Source: Pachyseris speciosa (lineage: Eukaryota > Cnidaria > Anthozoa > Scleractinia > Pachyseridae). Taken from it: DNA of 64,000 bases. The notes beneath the pieces are model-generated. The model made no database searches. It was not told the DNA's origin and was given only the letters and a program-made list of their open reading frames with translations. Location: positions 1,039,001-1,103,000 of the forward strand of contig JAEMWC010000135.1 of assembly GCA_016490735.1 (NCBI GenBank), read 5' to 3'. Within the stretch, counting starts at the first letter, position 1. Every line of letters starts with the position of its first letter. Positions 12,036 to 22,556 of the stretch are shown here, in pieces. A program made the translations under genes and the position numbers.

Positions 12036-13454
12036 GAATTTCTTTTCATTGCTCGTTTTCTTAGCTTTCACCAGCTTTTGAGAGTCTAAGGGTGGAATTG
12101 ACTGGGTAGAAGAAAACAAAATCCCAGAAAATTTGAGTGTAGCTGAGCACCCATTTAGTCATATTTTTTTATCATGATCAAAATATGATCATTTTCTATC
12201 TCATACATTATTCAAAGTCATGCTTTTCCTGAGGTCAAATTTCACGGTTTTATCAAAACTTGTTCCATCCTTCATATCAAAGGAAACCTAACTATTGACA
12301 ATAACGCGGTGTTCACTGATGGCTTTTACACCTGTTGTCTCCATTTTCAAGAAAGACAAAAAGATCTGAATTTGAAAAGATATTTTTTCTATAATATTGG
12401 TTTACCTACTAACGAGGGATCGAATTTTAAAAGTGTTAGCCTGTTTGAGTAAGCTGGGAGACAGAGGGAAACAACACCTCCTCCCTTTTCGTGCTGATCG
12501 CGCACCCAATAAACGATTTTGTCTCTCCTATACCCCCATCTCTTTTAGAACTTCTCACCCCCTGCTCTCCCGCCTTCCGTACTTTCCCGCCTCCAATCAC
12601 ACTGAAACTTTAACTAAAAAAGTTAGTCTCCATTATTTATTAACGTAAAGGAAGGTAAGCGGTTTTTTTTCTTTTCATTAATCCATAAACAACCTTGCAT
12701 TTCATACGGTTTAACTCCTATTACTGGGCTTTTCTACACAATATAGTTTCGGAGCTAATAACTGGATACTTAATTTTAAAGTGTCAAGAAGCTGCTGTAC
12801 CGTGAATTTAGTTGAAAATATTTTGTGATGGCAGGTTTTATCGATCATCTCTCCACCATAACCACCAGAGAAACGCATGGAAACTACGGTAACATGGACA
12901 AAAAATCTGGATCTTGTCATGGTGCTGGCATTGGCAAAAAAAGACCAACGCAAATTTTCATACTTTTTCCGAATAGCAGAAACTCACTCTTTTAGGCAAG
13001 ATTATGAGATTGATTCCTGACGTTTGTTCAATTTAACTTCTTTTTTTGAAGCGTCAGTATTTTGTTTGTTTCTCTTTTGCTTTTTGTTTTGGAAATTGTC
13101 TCAGTGCAGAACCTTCACCCACAAATTTCGTTGGCAAGTTACCAAGACCAATGAATTGCAAGGTAGTGGTCTAATGAACAGCCATCTCAGTGTCCAAACT
13201 GTCAACAGTTCGTTGAAAATTCATTACTCATTCACTCAGTCTTATAATCAGAACAGAGTGATTCCAACCAGCAAATTTCTCTTTTCCAAAGAAGAGTCAG
13301 TGTGGGCGATCACAATGGTGCATTACAAAGCAAGTTCAAGCAAAATTATTTAAGGAGTCCCTCTGGTTGACACGTCAACTGACAGTCTGACTCCGTCCCC
13401 CCAACAACAAGGCTCAGATATCCCTTGATTGTCCCCCCCCCCCCCCCCCCTAAC

Positions 13455-13867
13455 TAATAGCTGCTTTCCACGAATTCCGTGCCTCAACGTTCTTCTTTGA
13501 TTAAACGTTTAAATATCCTAAGAGACTCTGTTTGTCTTACGTCACGAGGAAGACTGTTCCAAAGAGTGGCACCACTATAGGTAAAGCTATTTTTATAGTA
13601 GTTTGTGCGCGGCAATGGAACATTAAGTTTAGTCTCAGAGACTCTTAGGTTATACGTGTTTTCTCGCCTTTCAAATTTTGAACATAAATAGTCTGGAGCT
13701 AAACCGTGCAGAGACTTATAGACTATTGTGGCTCTTTGTATTTGCTGCTGAGAAGCTAGGTTTTTCCATCCCAGTAGCTCAAACAAGTGACCGGCAACAA
13801 CATCATAATTTGAATAAGTCAAAACACGGGCTGCTCTGTTTTATAGTTTTTGTACCTTGTTCTGCAG
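13455..13867 (-). pseudogene. 5'-truncated LINE reverse-transcriptase C-terminus
   Basis: The minus strand encodes a tail with LQNK...NRAARVLTYSNYD, LFELLGWKNL, IVYKSLHGLAPDYL, then TYSGATLWNSLPRDVRQTESLR, ending FKRLIKEER at 13484. This is the classic C-terminal end of jockey/CR1/L2-type polymerases. A TAA replaces the expected Gln just upstream of NRAARVL, and the rest of the polymerase is missing. It interrupts block X just after the poly-C run, where blocks 2 and 3 continue uninterrupted. Confidence 0.8.
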
Positions 13868-14350
13868 AGTTTGGGTTAACGGAAGTTCCCTCCCCATGAT
13901 TCTGAGCCTGTTCGATATTCGATTACTTTGAGGATCCCCAGTAGGGAATACTCATTTATGAACAAATTGTAAGCCTACTGTTTATAGAAAAATAAAACGC
14001 AGACCGGTTCACTGTCTTAGCCACATCCTAATGAGTCGCTACAAGGTTTCTCAATAAAACATTTTATGTATTACTGTTTCCTGGTGCTTTGTGGGCAATT
14101 CTTTTCTTCAAACAGTTTGGCGGGAAATTGAAAATTAGCAATTCCATACTGCAATGCCATAAGTTCCAAAACTGCAAACCGTGTGGCCCACCAACCCTGT
14201 GACGTAACACCGGAAGTCAGGTACACACGCTCGATCCAGGCCATTCTGTGCGCTGGAGTGGTGTTTGGTCATTTCCGTCAAGAGGATCGTGTGTTAGGAA
14301 TATGTATTCTCTTGGGAAACGGTAACCGTGTGGTCTCTTATTCCTAAACC

Positions 14351-14767
14351 GTAATAGAATCACCAGAATAGTCCCAGAAGAACCCGCCGTTAGGTTCCTC
14401 ATCAGGATGATCAATAAACTCCGAACAAGTTGGTTCTAAAGGGAAAGCTTGTTGGTAATTATTAACATACCTTCTCCAACCCAAGGCCCGCAATAGAATC
14501 ACCAGAATAGTCCCAGAAGAACGCGCCGCTAGGTTCCACTTCAGGATGATCAATAAACTCCGAACAAGTTGGTTCTATAGGGAAAGATTGTTGGTAATTA
14601 TTAACAAACCTTCTTCAACCCAAGGTCCGCAATAGAATCACCAGAATAGTCCCAGAAGAACCCGTCGTTAGGTTCCACTTCAGGATGATCAATAAACTCC
14701 GAACAAGTTGGTTCTATAGGGAAAGATTGTTGGTAATTATTAACATAACTTCTTCAACCCAAGGCCC
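14351..14767. repeat. 139-bp minisatellite, 3 units
   Basis: Units start at 14351, 14490 and 14629. Each opens with CAATAGAATCACCAGAATAG and includes GGATGATCAATAAACTCCGA. The same locus has 1 unit in the second block X and 5 in the third. Confidence 0.9.
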
Positions 14768-15002
14768 GACATATTTGATCTTTGCTCATGACATGTTCAA
14801 TTTGTCATCAAAGTAATGAAAAGATATGTCCAGAAATGAAATTCTAACTCTTTCGCATATGATGTTTCGTTCACCGCCCCTAAAACATGACAATGTTTTT
14901 TTTCTAATGAATTCTAAAGCGTTTCGATCTCATATAAAAACGTATCCTGCAATCTTCCACCTATTTACATAACCTCACTTCCTATTATTGAGGCTCGTTT
15001 AA

Positions 15003-16472
15003 AGTGGTCTTCCCCTGAAGAGCATATGAAGAAACTATGAGTTTTTTGCTAAAAGTGAGTTGGAGGGGGGGGGGGGGGGGATATTCAAACTCTTATTTGT
15101 CCAAAGATTTGATGGAGGACTGGGTATCATTATGCATGTATCTTGTCACATGACTGCTGGTCACGTGGCCATACTCGGCTCATTTGAACTCACTCTCTGG
15201 TCGGCTGAATCATTTGCAGAATTTACCTTGGAATGGTCAAAATTGCCCTAAATTATTGTGTTTTGGGTCATTTGCTGGTGCCGGAGCTCATCATCAAGGG
15301 CTGAGAAGGCTTAAACCTTGCCAATTCCAAAGAACCGCTTATTGGTACTGCGAATACAACAAACTTTGTTCGAACGCTCGCTTGAATCTGCCGACAGTTT
15401 GTTATTCGTGGACAGAGGGCCTAAAGGCAGATGCGCCTTGTCTCACCGGGCTCCAATCTTCACTGGCGGAAGTTTCATTGAATGCTGAAGGTGCCCGAAC
15501 AACTTTTGGTGCAGGATTGAAGCCTGGTCTGGTAAACTGTTTTGGAAGAGCCTTTCCCGCTCAAAGATATGTGGAACCTCCCAGGATGCAACGGGGGCAG
15601 ATTCTTGCTGTTTGGCTGCTTGGTTGAGGTTGCTGATAAAAAGGGAGCTGAGAGAGCTATTGTTTGCCTTTTTTCCTCAAACTTCCTCTTTAATTTGAAA
15701 GCAGAAGAGCTGTTTTGTAATGTTTACTCTCTGAATAAAGAATTGAGTCGTAAAAAGATTTGTTCAGACTGCTCGTTTGCGAGGTAAGATTTTAATTTAA
15801 TTCTTGCACTAGTTTTGAGCTGATATGTTGTCTACATCCCATCTGTATGCTATTACTTTGCTGGAGAAGTGCACTGTCATGACTGTTTGATTTTTTTACC
15901 CTTATCCCCATGTGTAACAATCACTTTTGCTGTGATATTGCTGGAAAAGATGGCAAAACCTGACCACAGCAATTTTTTTTGTGACCCTATGCAGGTTTGA
16001 AATTTGAAACTGGCATGGAATTTGTAGATGGCAACAACTATTTGCTTTTCATGATTTTACTTTTACCAGCTTTTTAGGGATCAAATTAGAGGTACACAAA
16101 CCTTCTATGCAGTGAACCAAAATAAAGCCAATCTGTTGAATTGTACTTTCATAACATTTGAAAGACTGATGGTAGGTATGGGCAGAAAATACCCATTTTT
16201 GGCAAAGTGAAACTTTGAAGATTTTTCTCTCTGCAAAAAACCAGCGTCAGTCCACAAGTGCAGGTTCACAGCATAGAGCAATACATACATAATTTGTAAA
16301 AAATTGTTTCTTGCCTCACTGACTAAGTGTTTCTGCTCAATTATTTTTACCGAGGAAGCACTATTAAAGATATTTGACAAAAGGTTGTTCTGTTGCTATG
16401 GCAACAAGAGACTCATTCATCGTTGCGTTTGTCATCATTCATGGCAACAAGTTGGATGAATGGAAGACCCCC
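15003..16472. mobile_element. Element flanked by TTAA, specific to block X1
   Basis: Blocks X2 and X3 lack this 1470-bp segment. It is flanked by TTAA at 14999-15002 and 16473-16476, and its ends read AGTGGTCTTCC and (reverse complement of the right end) GGGGGTCTTCC. It contains a poly-G run at 15065-15080 and an unrecognised ORF (15184-15627). Confidence 0.7.
15184..15627 (+). CDS. Unrecognised ORF inside the 15003-16472 element
   Basis: A 147-codon frame with several cysteines (for example NKLCSNARLNLPTVCYSW) that I do not recognise. Its location inside a transposon suggests a degraded element-encoded protein rather than a host gene. A second frame (15542-15787) overlaps it and ends at a GTAAGA, but neither has recognisable catalytic motifs. 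Coding status is doubtful. Confidence 0.2.
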   Translation: MNSLSGRLNHLQNLPWNGQNCPKLLCFGSFAGAGAHHQGLRRLKPCQFQRTAYWYCEYNKLCSNARLNLPTVCYSWTEGLKADAPCLTGLQSSLAEVSLNAEGARTTFGAGLKPGLVNCFGRAFPAQRYVEPPRMQRGQILAVWLLG

Positions 16473-17056
16473 TTAAACAAATGAATAATCAACAGGCCCG
16501 CTTAGCTTATAGCCTGCAGTTTATACATCAGCAGCGCTCACCAGAGGCACTCGCACCTGAAATCCCAACAAAACTCGGAATGTCATCTCCATGAACTGGC
16601 AAAGATATTCACCGCTAGTTTAAACACACGGTTTGAAATCATCGATATAATGTGATAACGATTTTTGATGTGACGTGGTCTGAAATTTGCAAATTCGTAA
16701 TCGCGCCTTTTGTTGGGATGAAAAGAACGCATGCAATGTCATTATAATTCGTGCCCCAGGGAACATCTCCGTCCCCTCTTTCTTCAGGAGAAGACGTTTT
16801 AATTCGAAATCTTATGAAATCGCTATTAATCGCTATTTAATCCGCGTAAGAAATAACGACACTATAAATGAGCTTTCTGAAATCGAATTGATTAAATCAA
16901 TAATGTCAACTCATAAGCTTGCTTACACAAACACCCTTGGCTTCAGGCAGCATAAAGTCCTCGTGGCATATGATCCGAAGACACGAATTTTTGACGGATC
17001 TAAATGTGAATTAATTATAGAAACAAAATCACAATGATTCTTCATAAGAAATGGCT

Positions 17057-17058
17057 GA

Positions 17059-17106
<48 letters not shown>
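17057..17106. repeat. (TTA)n microsatellite
   Basis: About 16 consecutive TTA units. It produces an artefactual poly-Leu frame on the plus strand. Confidence 0.95.
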
Positions 17107-17107
<1 letters not shown>

Positions 17108-17984
17108 TTTGGCTCTTTTTATATTTAACCCGGGAACGTTGTTTTGTGAGCTTCGTAGAGATATTGCAAAATCAATATCCAAGCCGGGCCGCTTTTCAGT
17201 AGTGAAAAGTTGCTATGTGTTGCCGCTTCCTCCTTTGAGCCACAGTGAGAGGAGAAAGAAAGGAAAAACCTGGCCGAAGAACGAGTCAAATTCTCCTGAG
17301 ATGGAAGTTAGTGAAGAACTGTATGATACAAACTTCAACAAGCGTTTCAATTCAACAAACCTTTCGGATGAAGGATGTGCCGAGTTTATAGAAATGCATA
17401 GTTTTGTCAGGTTAGTGTCTTATCTGAATATTTAATAATAGTGAGATCGTAACTGTAGCTCAAAACATTTCGCCAACAAATCTAACAAAATTAAAGGCTC
17501 TTGGAAACCCTTAAGTAAATTCCCGATAATTTACCACCTTTAGCTTGTCAGTGGCTTGTGTTAATATTCGTCTCTAATTTATTCGGCGCGAGTTCTAGTC
17601 ACTAATAAACGGAAAATATACAGCGTAAATAAAAAAAAAAAGGAAAAAAATTCAAACTGATGCTAATCCTGGTAAAATAACCGACGTCAAACCGTAGAGC
17701 ATAAACTTTGTATCTCTCTAGCCGAATGTCAACTCGTATTCAGAACGCTTGAACTTTGCTCCCCGGCACGGGACATAGTTCAGTTACGTTGTTGAAATTT
17801 TCACCGAATTGCGCTCGTACGTACGCTCGCGTGAACAACATCGCCAGTAGAATTTCTCCACCAAAGCGACATTTTCACCAAAGAAACACAAAATTTGATA
17901 TATAATTTACTCAGTCAAAATTAGGGAAAGGAAGTGAGAGGCTCTCCAGTTGGTGTACAGAAATTGTTTGTTGGGGCAATCAAG

Positions 17985-18770
17985 GAGAAATGAAACCAAA
18001 CAATCCGCTGTACCAAATCAGTGAGAACTTTGCCGGAAAAATATTTTAAACTTTTTGACCTAAGATCAAAAATATAGAAATTTATTTTCGAATCATCAAC
18101 ATTCGTCCCCGTTCAAAATGTAAACGAATTTACAGTGCAAGACTCGTTCAATAAACGGTGAAACCAAACACCTACCTTACTAAATGGCAATGCTACCGAA
18201 AAAAGATTAGAAACTTTGACTGATCAAAAATAGAAATTCATTTTCGAATCAAAAACGTTCGTACCCGTTCAATGTAAGCCAAATTACAGTGCATGACTTG
18301 TTCTTACTATTCTGTTTTTTAGCAGTTTAGCTTTAGATTCACTGACAATTCAATATGCCGGCCTTCCACAGATCAATAGCAAATAATGTAGAAAATTATT
18401 CCTTCTGTCTGTTGCATGGGGTCTCTATATTTGTCTCCCGTTTGTGTAGTATTGGTGGCCAGCGCGATTGCTTGAGAAAGAATTTTCAGCCTACTCTGTA
18501 GAAAATTGAAGCGTCATCATAATAAAAATGCTACATACAGTCAGTGAGCAATGTTCAATCAGGTAAAAATGAAACCAAACAGCCTGGTATGCCAAACCAG
18601 TGACAACGTTGCCGAAAAAATATTTGAAACGTTTTGAACTAAGATCAAAAATAGTAATTTATTTTCGAATCAACAACGTTCGTACCCGTTCAATGTAAAC
18701 CAATTTACAGTGCATGACTCGTTCAATAAACGGCGCGCATATTTCATACATAGATGACGGCATTATTTAA
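17985..18770. repeat. Local repeats of ~150-200 bp within block X1
   Basis: Three degenerate copies (about 17985-18150, 18155-18305 and 18570-18770) share GAAACCAAACA, ATTTATTTTCGAATCA, ACGTTCGTACCCGTTCAATG and TTTACAGTGCATGACT. Block X2 has one copy (33930-34120) and X3 one to two (56930-57130), so the local copy number differs between blocks. Confidence 0.65.
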
Positions 18771-19834
18771 TTGGCTAATGTCGAGGTATCACACTAAATC
18801 CGTGCTCTTCTGCGTCGCTGAGTGATATCAGTTCGGATGGTCGTTGACGGTTTAAAAAATGCCCCTGACTTTTTCGCAATAAAGTGCTTCTGTTCTTTGG
18901 CTTTCATACGTTTTCAAAAACGACGGTTTGCTGGGAAGCGTACACAAAGAAATGATCATATCAAATTGCGATAGTGTTTATGTTGCTGTAAATTTTTAGA
19001 GGAGAATTGGGTGGAATTATTTTCTCGGAAACAGTTTACCAGTTAAATTAAATCTTAAAGGAGTGTCAAAATGTAAAAACCTGCAAATCTTTCATTGCTC
19101 ACCGGTTAGAAAGTAAGGAAAATATAATACATTGTTTTCAAATGTAAGCATATGGTGTGCATGTTGGGATATTATGACTTTAACAATTGTTTGCTTCACA
19201 AAAGAGGACTGAAAATCTTCACTGTAATTGGAGATTCAAAGCAAAATGGAAGGAAGAAGCGGGGCATCATCTGATCCGTTTTCTTGTGCGTTGCTAAGTG
19301 ATATAAGTTCGAAGGATGGCTAGTTTTAAAACTGTTCCACATATTCTAAACTTTAGACTCAATGAAACCGAAGAGCTCATTTTCGTAGCAAAGTACTTCT
19401 GTTCTTTGTGTTTCATATCAGACGGTTTGCTGCAACGTGTCCACAGAAAGATGAGTATATTCAATTCAAACAGCGATAACGAAATTGTTGTAGTAAAATG
19501 TTATGGGAAGATTTGGATGCAATAATGGTGAATAATTTCTTCGGAAATAGTTTACTTTAATTCGGGAAAAAATTCTTCAATTACCCTGAAAATGTTTTAT
19601 TCCCCACGTTAGAGAGTAAGAAAATTAAAATATCTTGTTATTAATTGTTGCTCTATCATCTGCACATGAGGCAATATTAATTCTGACTCTAACAATTGTT
19701 TGCTACATAAACACTAAAAGAGGACAAATTGAACAATCTTAAGTTGCTGTAATTGGATGTAACTAGACAATAAATCACTCCTAGTGATTAGGTAACCCTG
19801 AAACAGTTCAATCACAATCCTGAATGATGGTAAA

Positions 19835-19980
19835 CAGAGAACTCGCCTGAACACGAACAAGAGTCAATAGAAAGGCTGAGATATTCTAGCACTGAAGAAA
19901 AGTAGCTTATTGTGTTCCTTTACTGTGGTTTGTTGTGGAAGTAGCTGGAGCAAAGGAGTAACTTTTTTCCACGAGTGCAG
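19835..19980 (+). other. Orphan leader exon, type A, upstream of copy 2
   Basis: Homologous to the leader exons of copies 4 and 6, ending GTGCAG|GTATGG at 19980/19981 and opening with the conserved GAACTCGCCTGAACACGAAC. The type A signal-peptide exon that should follow is missing: at about 20430 the sequence switches to block Y DNA. A type B leader and exon 1 follow instead, so this leader could still be used as an alternative first exon. Confidence 0.5.
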
Positions 19981-21084
19981 GTATGGCTGTTTTTAGAACC
20001 GGTTATAGTCATTTCTTCTCTTTTGAAAACTGTACGGTTTTAAACACACGGAGAAATCATTTTCGTTCAGAAACGGTCATTCTAATGGCAAACAACCCTT
20101 TTAAAAATCTTCCTTGTTAAAGAAAATCTTTGTAAAATTAAGATCGACTCCATATAACTTTTGAGACTAGAGTATTTCGCTCAAATTGTTGTTTGATGCT
20201 AAAATGTTATTCCTAAAGTTTGTGGACATCTAATTATATCACCATAAATCGCTATTCTGCGTTTCGGTTTTAACTAGCGCATAACATTTTTCATAAGATT
20301 ACCAGACGCGCTTGAGAAGATCGCATAGTTGAGCACACAAATTCTTGCATCTAACTTGAACCAAAAAATCCGGCGCGCTTTTGTTTTGGTTTTTGAGTGA
20401 TTTCTTCTGTTAACACAGAATTGATTCAGGGGCAAGTCTTGAACGTTGCTATACATTTTCATTATCAATTTGGATTTACGCACATGCAGTTACAATACGA
20501 TTTTCTGCAACTTATTCATAACCTACCGTATTTCGTAACAGCTTTATATGTAGTTATATTCCACGCTCGGTTCAGGAATACCGACTTAATTTAAGCATCA
20601 CCGTAATAAAACCTGACACAGGATTTAATATCTATACATAATCTTGAAGGATAACATAAACAGCGATGAGGTTATCGGCGTTTTTACGGACAGCTAACGA
20701 AGTCATTCTCTCAGTAAGAACACCATGTACGATTAGAACAGGTTCTGTTTGAAATATTCAATCAAAAATGAAAATTTTATAAGCCATTGCTGTTAACAAC
20801 AAGTCAAAAGCACTTCAGGTTTTTTCCGACCAGTAAGTTTGCTATAACTTCAGTTTTACCTGAGAAAAAGACAAATTAAAATAGCTTTTTGGTTAATGGC
20901 AAATTTATTAAACTTCAGTTTTACCTGAGAAAAAGACAAATTAAAATAGCTTTTTGGTTAATGGCAAATTTAATACATGCCCCGGAGTACAATTGATGTA
21001 GAAGGACTTGACATTTGTTTGATACTACAAAGAAGAACTTAAAATCGGTGCTCTGCGACTGCTTATAGAATAGTAAACAAAGAA

Positions 21085-21234
21085 CACGCTGAAACACGAA
21101 CAGCACTTAATAGGAAGTCGACTAAAAAGTTTCAGCACTAACTAAAGCGCATTAGCCTTCCTTCACCGAGAGTGAATTGTCAACAGATACGTAGTAGTCT
21201 GGAACAGAAAAGTGGCTTTCTTCAGTGTTCTAAG
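21085..21234 (+). other. Leader exon, type B, of copy 2
   Basis: Closely matches the leader of copy 5 (ending at 48026), including ACGCTGAAACACGAACAGCA and TTCTTCAGTGTT, with donor TAAG|GTATGG. A poly-T tract (21253-21288) sits just inside the following intron. Confidence 0.5.
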
Positions 21235-21247
21235 GTATGGCTATTCT

Positions 21248-21252
<5 letters not shown>

Positions 21253-21288
<36 letters not shown>
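21253..21288. repeat. Poly-T tract
   Basis: 36 consecutive T, absent from the equivalent place near copy 5. Confidence 0.95.
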
Positions 21289-21289
<1 letters not shown>

Positions 21290-22142
21290 AGCTGATCAAA
21301 GCGCTATCCTTCAAACTGATCATGAAGATTTAGAGGTCGTTCTTCATGACTGATTGAAAACATACAAACTTCTTAAATAAGATAAATTTTAATTCTCGCT
21401 TACTTTCTTAAATCCCTTGAAACTCGAAATTCATTTAAGATAGAATCCGTGCAAAATTCGTCTCCAGTTTGATGAATATATAATGATCTTACATTTTCAC
21501 TCCTCAATCACGATGTCCCTGTAATTGAAAAACTGAGGGATAAATTAAATTAGATGAGAGACAAAAGAGGCAGAAACATATAAGAGCGCTAAAAACAAAC
21601 AACTAATTTCTAGCAACCTGAATTATGATTTCCAGCACATCCTCGTAGGTTTAAACAAAAAATCGAATCAATTCTAAAACTGGCCAAAAAAACTCTTACC
21701 GTATGAAGTGGGGTACAAAATTACTACGAACTGGACAAACGCAGTCAAAGGGTTTGGAACCTTTTAAAGACTCGATTTCGAATTGTAGCGCTATGGGGTT
21801 TCTTGTTCTTGATGGAAAAATATTCTTTCCACTGATTTGTATTTACTTTGTTGGCAGCAGAAAGGTGCGAGAGAAATGGTGATTAGTTCGTTTAAAGTGC
21901 GTCTAGCCTTGAGGTTTTCATTTGTGATGTCACTTTTGGTTTATTTTTCTGGCCCCGCGGACAGCAAAACTGATAAACCACCCAATATGGTAGGTAAATA
22001 AAGTGCGTTCATTTTTATTACAAAAGACTGAAAATGCCTATAAAAAGTAAAATCTCACATAATATTTGGTAATGCGTAGCTTAAATTGGAATGTCTTTTA
22101 AATGTAACAACCTGAACTCAACGATCAATGATAAACCAAAAC

Positions 22143-22182
22143 GGAACAGCAGGGAACAGCAGGGAACAGCAGGGAACAGCAG
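22143..22182. repeat. 10-bp tandem repeat (GGAACAGCAG)4 in intron 1 of copy 2
   Basis: Four perfect units. The equivalent place in copy 5 has one imperfect unit. Confidence 0.85.
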
Positions 22183-22360
22183 GGGTATGCAGTACACGAT
22201 TGATTGGTGGAAAGAATAGAGTTCATCAACATTCCCCACGCACTTAGTTAATTTAAGTTTTTCAAAGATCTTTGAAAGAACGACTATATACTTTTTTTTA
22301 TGACTGCAAATATAATTGGACGGAAGAATTGATATGCTAGTACTTCGGGGGAGCAGGATA

Positions 22361-22556
22361 ATGAGCCCTTTGCAGGATGTCAGTCGCGTGGTACAAAAAC
22401 GCCATGCTGGGACGCAAACAACCCACTGGGACTAGTCAAACAAACGGCTTACATCACTTAAAATGGAAATTTTCTTTGTTTGTCTAGTCCCAGTCGGTTG
22501 TTTTCGTCCCAGCATGGCGTTTTTGTACCACGTGACTGACATCCTGCAAAGCGCCC
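22361..22556. mobile_element. Palindromic MITE in intron 1 of copy 2
   Basis: Arms of about 65 bp include TTTGCAGGATGTCAGTC, GTGGTACAAAAACGCCATGC and AGTCCCAG; the right arm is their reverse complement. The same intron in copy 5 runs through without it, so insertion followed the duplication. The boundaries and any target duplication are uncertain by a few bases. Confidence 0.7.

Larger units (their letters stand above)
12036..20430. repeat. Array block X, first instance (3' flank of copy 1)
   Basis: This intergenic block recurs after copies 3 and 5. Shared landmarks include AGCTTTTGAGAGTCTAAG, a C/T-rich stretch near 12475-12600, a poly-C run, the 139-bp minisatellite, and GATATTCGATTACTTTGAGG. 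No conserved coding frame runs through the three instances: the ORF at 16687-17037 is broken in the second and third. This instance has private insertions (a LINE tail at 13.5 kb and a TTAA element at 15.0 kb). Confidence 0.75.

Noticed and set aside
16687..17037. 116-codon ORF in block X1 as a host gene
   Set aside because: The homologous region is frame-broken in X2 (32588-32770) and split by a MITE in X3, so there is no sign of coding constraint.
17034..17435. 133-codon ORF with a poly-Leu run
   Set aside because: Created by a (TTA)n microsatellite and not kept in the equivalent positions of blocks X2 and X3.
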